NCBI RefSeq assembly: GCF_900103265.1
Contig: NZ_FMWX01000008.1
Location: 1 to 64,000, forward strand
From: Sphingomonas sp. NFR15
GTDB lineage: Bacteria > Pseudomonadota > Alphaproteobacteria > Sphingomonadales > Sphingomonadaceae
Direction of reading: 5' to 3'
Length of the DNA: 64,000 bases
Part shown: positions 63,401 to 64,000 of the stretch, piece after piece
Position numbering within the stretch: the first letter of the stretch is position 1
Layout of the letters: each line of letters starts with the position of its first letter
Made by a program: the position numbers and the translations under genes
Notes under the pieces: generated by a model
Seen by the model: only the letters and a program-made list of their open reading frames with translations
Database searches by the model: none
Told to the model about the DNA's origin: nothing

Positions 63401-63761
63401 CGCTGGGGCTCGTGTCGACGATCTTTATGCGGTGTGCGGCCAAGCGCAACGTAGCACGCACTGGCGTAGCGCAGTGCCGGAACTCTTCAAGCATCTTCGT
63501 CGCCGCGAAGACGGCCGTCGGGCAAAGCTCGCGGCTGCTGGTATTAATCACGTTTCGCGATTCGAGCGCGGTGACCTTCGCGGCTTGCGCGATCTAGGCA
63601 AGCAGGCGAAGCTTCTACTTCCGGAATTTAAGGTCTTCATCGTCCAGCCGGGATTGTCCAAGAAGGCTTTGCTAAACCGACAGCTTGATCTACTCGGGGC
63701 GACGGAACTCTACCTGATGGACACCGCAGCGATTCCACTGGGTGTAATAGCGAGCGAGTAA
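60453..63761 (+). CDS. SF2 DEAD/DEAH-box helicase with possible C-terminal nuclease domain
   Basis: 1102 residues. Motif I MPTGTGKTETML (GTGKT 174-178), motif II IDEAHH (282-285), motif III FTATPF near 307, later motifs CVDMLGEGFDLPEL and LQFTGRFTRFRSD (motif VI) complete a helicase core. The following about 600 residues are largely unrecognised. The region ADIVCIGVRDGRLVIHFYHC-K followed by GARVDDLYAVCGQAQRSTHW resembles a PD-(D/E)XK-type nuclease core with Asp...x-K. Similar large single-gene helicases occur in anti-phage islands. ATG 60453 follows GGGAG with a 9-base spacer. Confidence 0.82.
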   Translation: MPAGTNRAFKLPARYSIEGRVHKNAIKQLNRAAIHEEFAVGSKTIKRSSYTVLHPDEGASILIADRRLTVTDEPIDVFRCRNWDAFVGGSSELEGEWLTPAPTRFDLLSLSQASEARNAVLNGWRGAFEFREEKRDGDRVIETGLRPPQIGALFGVLSHWKTSSLPATVVMPTGTGKTETMLALLARERPSRLLVIVPTGALRDQIGDKFVSMGLLKELGALREDAPLPIVGLLEHKPKTAEEVDAIFMGCNVVVTTMAVAGQSTEAVQRRMAELCSHLFIDEAHHISARTWEAFRGHFADRPVVQFTATPFRNDGKHVDGKVVFNYPLRKAQAEGYFKEIRFAPVDELDQVEADQAIAIAAVAQLASDAAAGFNHLVMARCSDIKRAEQVHAYYAALAPEHAPLLLHNGISAGEARDGLARLRRGDARIVVCVDMLGEGFDLPELKIAAIHDPHKSLAITLQFTGRFTRFRSDLGEATMIANIADPGVGEALQDLYAEDADWNVLLRDLSEGANTRQARRSDFIDAFQDAPDVVSLRNIFPKMSAVVFRTGTRRWRPDRAIAAMGSTEIYAGPTVNERNKVLLFITREHDAVSWGDVRDIRNTEWHLYLVHWDEEQGLLYINSSNNSSMHEDLAKAVAGDDAAILKGELVFRSLHNVNRLVLTNLGLSDVINDRLRFSLHVGPDITDALPEAMRTNKRKSNLFAHGYEDGARVTVGCSQKGRVWSMMTAEDLASWVEWCHAVGAKLRDETISTRDVFTNVILPVEISERPALIPLLIDWPEEFLKRAEDAITITIDGESVLFFDVELQVLDFTTDTPIRFRVVTPNKIADYIVRFAPDGLSYEPQGAFAADITIGRTTRSLGDWFRREPPAIRFDNGGYLEGTELFVPPIGAARKPFDRDRIVEWDWAGVDLAKESQRVEKRPDSIQRRVLDRLLATTTEDEFPIIFDDDDAGEAADIVCIGVRDGRLVIHFYHCKFAGSPSAGARVDDLYAVCGQAQRSTHWRSAVPELFKHLRRREDGRRAKLAAAGINHVSRFERGDLRGLRDLGKQAKLLLPEFKVFIVQPGLSKKALLNRQLDLLGATELYLMDTAAIPLGVIASE

Positions 63762-64000
63762 TTTCCGCTCACCGCATGCTCCTGCGCCGGATCGGTGACA
63801 CACGCTACGTTCTCCAAGCCGCGCTTCAGGTTTGCGGGCCTCGCTTGGTAACGCTACGCCACCGGGCGACAGCTGGCTTTGTAGGACTAGGTAAGCGACG
63901 GCTTGCGGCCTCGCCATACCTGAAACCGGACAGGCAAAAGCCCCCCCATTATCGCCCATATCCTCAAGTCCCGCCACCGGTACTGCCCAGTCTGCAATGT
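63762..64000. other. Window end without a convincing gene
   Basis: 239 bases after the helicase. One short plus-strand frame at the edge reads HILKSRHRYCPVCN, a CxxC-type ending that could be the start of a protein continuing past the window, but there is no start signal to support it. No terminator is evident. Confidence 0.35.

Noticed and set aside
1..64000. CRISPR arrays, rRNA and tRNA genes
   Set aside because: No regularly spaced repeats and no cloverleaf or rRNA-like sequence were noticed; a tRNAscan and CRISPR search would settle this.

Overview
The window looks like a stretch of chromosome (or large replicon) from a GC-rich alphaproteobacterium, most likely a sphingomonad. The reasons are the imuA-imuB-dnaE2 mutagenesis cassette, two LexA boxes of the alphaproteobacterial direct-repeat form GTTC-N7-GTTC, heavy use of translationally coupled ATGA overlaps, and an accessory load of TonB receptor, SDRs, SnoaL-like proteins and alpha/beta hydrolases. 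No rRNA, tRNA or CRISPR array was seen. The species assignment is inference from gene content only.

Layout. 1-1541: the 3' end of one IS3-family element, then a second, nearly complete IS3-family element with an A7 frameshift site. 1646-3609: a DUF1275 membrane protein coupled to a ThrE-type exporter. 3792-8744: a plus-strand operon of fumarase C, a cupin, malate:quinone oxidoreductase and a DHA2-type MFS pump. 8784-11780: a large beta-propeller sensor histidine kinase with no adjacent response regulator. 11781-13995: a decayed alpha/beta hydrolase and a three-gene set (YcaC-like hydrolase, M17-N-like protein, unknown). 14589-20111: dnaE2, imuB and imuA under a LexA box. 20286-26923: a poorly characterised island with a winged-helix protein, two PD-(D/E)XK-like nucleases, several unknowns and an N-terminally truncated M61 peptidase. 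27431-42199: a dense accessory region of small oxidoreductases, hydrolases and their one-component regulators (TetR, AraC, LysR, HxlR), with recognisable operators and a serine recombinase. 42525-46699: a complete ECF41 sigma-factor regulon with two textbook promoters. 47086-53819: an HSL esterase, a TonB receptor/ModA-like pair, a SnoaL-like protein, a DUF1330 protein and a LysR regulator. 54088-59006: dinB, divergent from an SbcD/SbcC-like nuclease-ATPase pair, with a LexA box between them. 59129-63761: a secreted SnoaL-like protein, a Cys-rich conserved protein and a 1102-residue SF2 helicase with a possible C-terminal nuclease domain.

How the genes work together. Three circuits can be read from the DNA. 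(1) An SOS mutagenesis/repair regulon: two LexA boxes identical at 14 of 15 bases control imuA-imuB-dnaE2 and the divergent dinB / nuclease-ATPase pair. (2) An autoregulated ECF41 circuit: TGTCACA-N16-CGTC stands before both the epimerase-membrane protein-sigma operon and the carboxymuconolactone decarboxylase-SnoaL-SDR operon. (3) Several divergent regulator/enzyme pairs with perfect or near-perfect palindromic operators. The fumC-mqo operon joins two consecutive steps of the TCA cycle (fumarate to malate to oxaloacetate).
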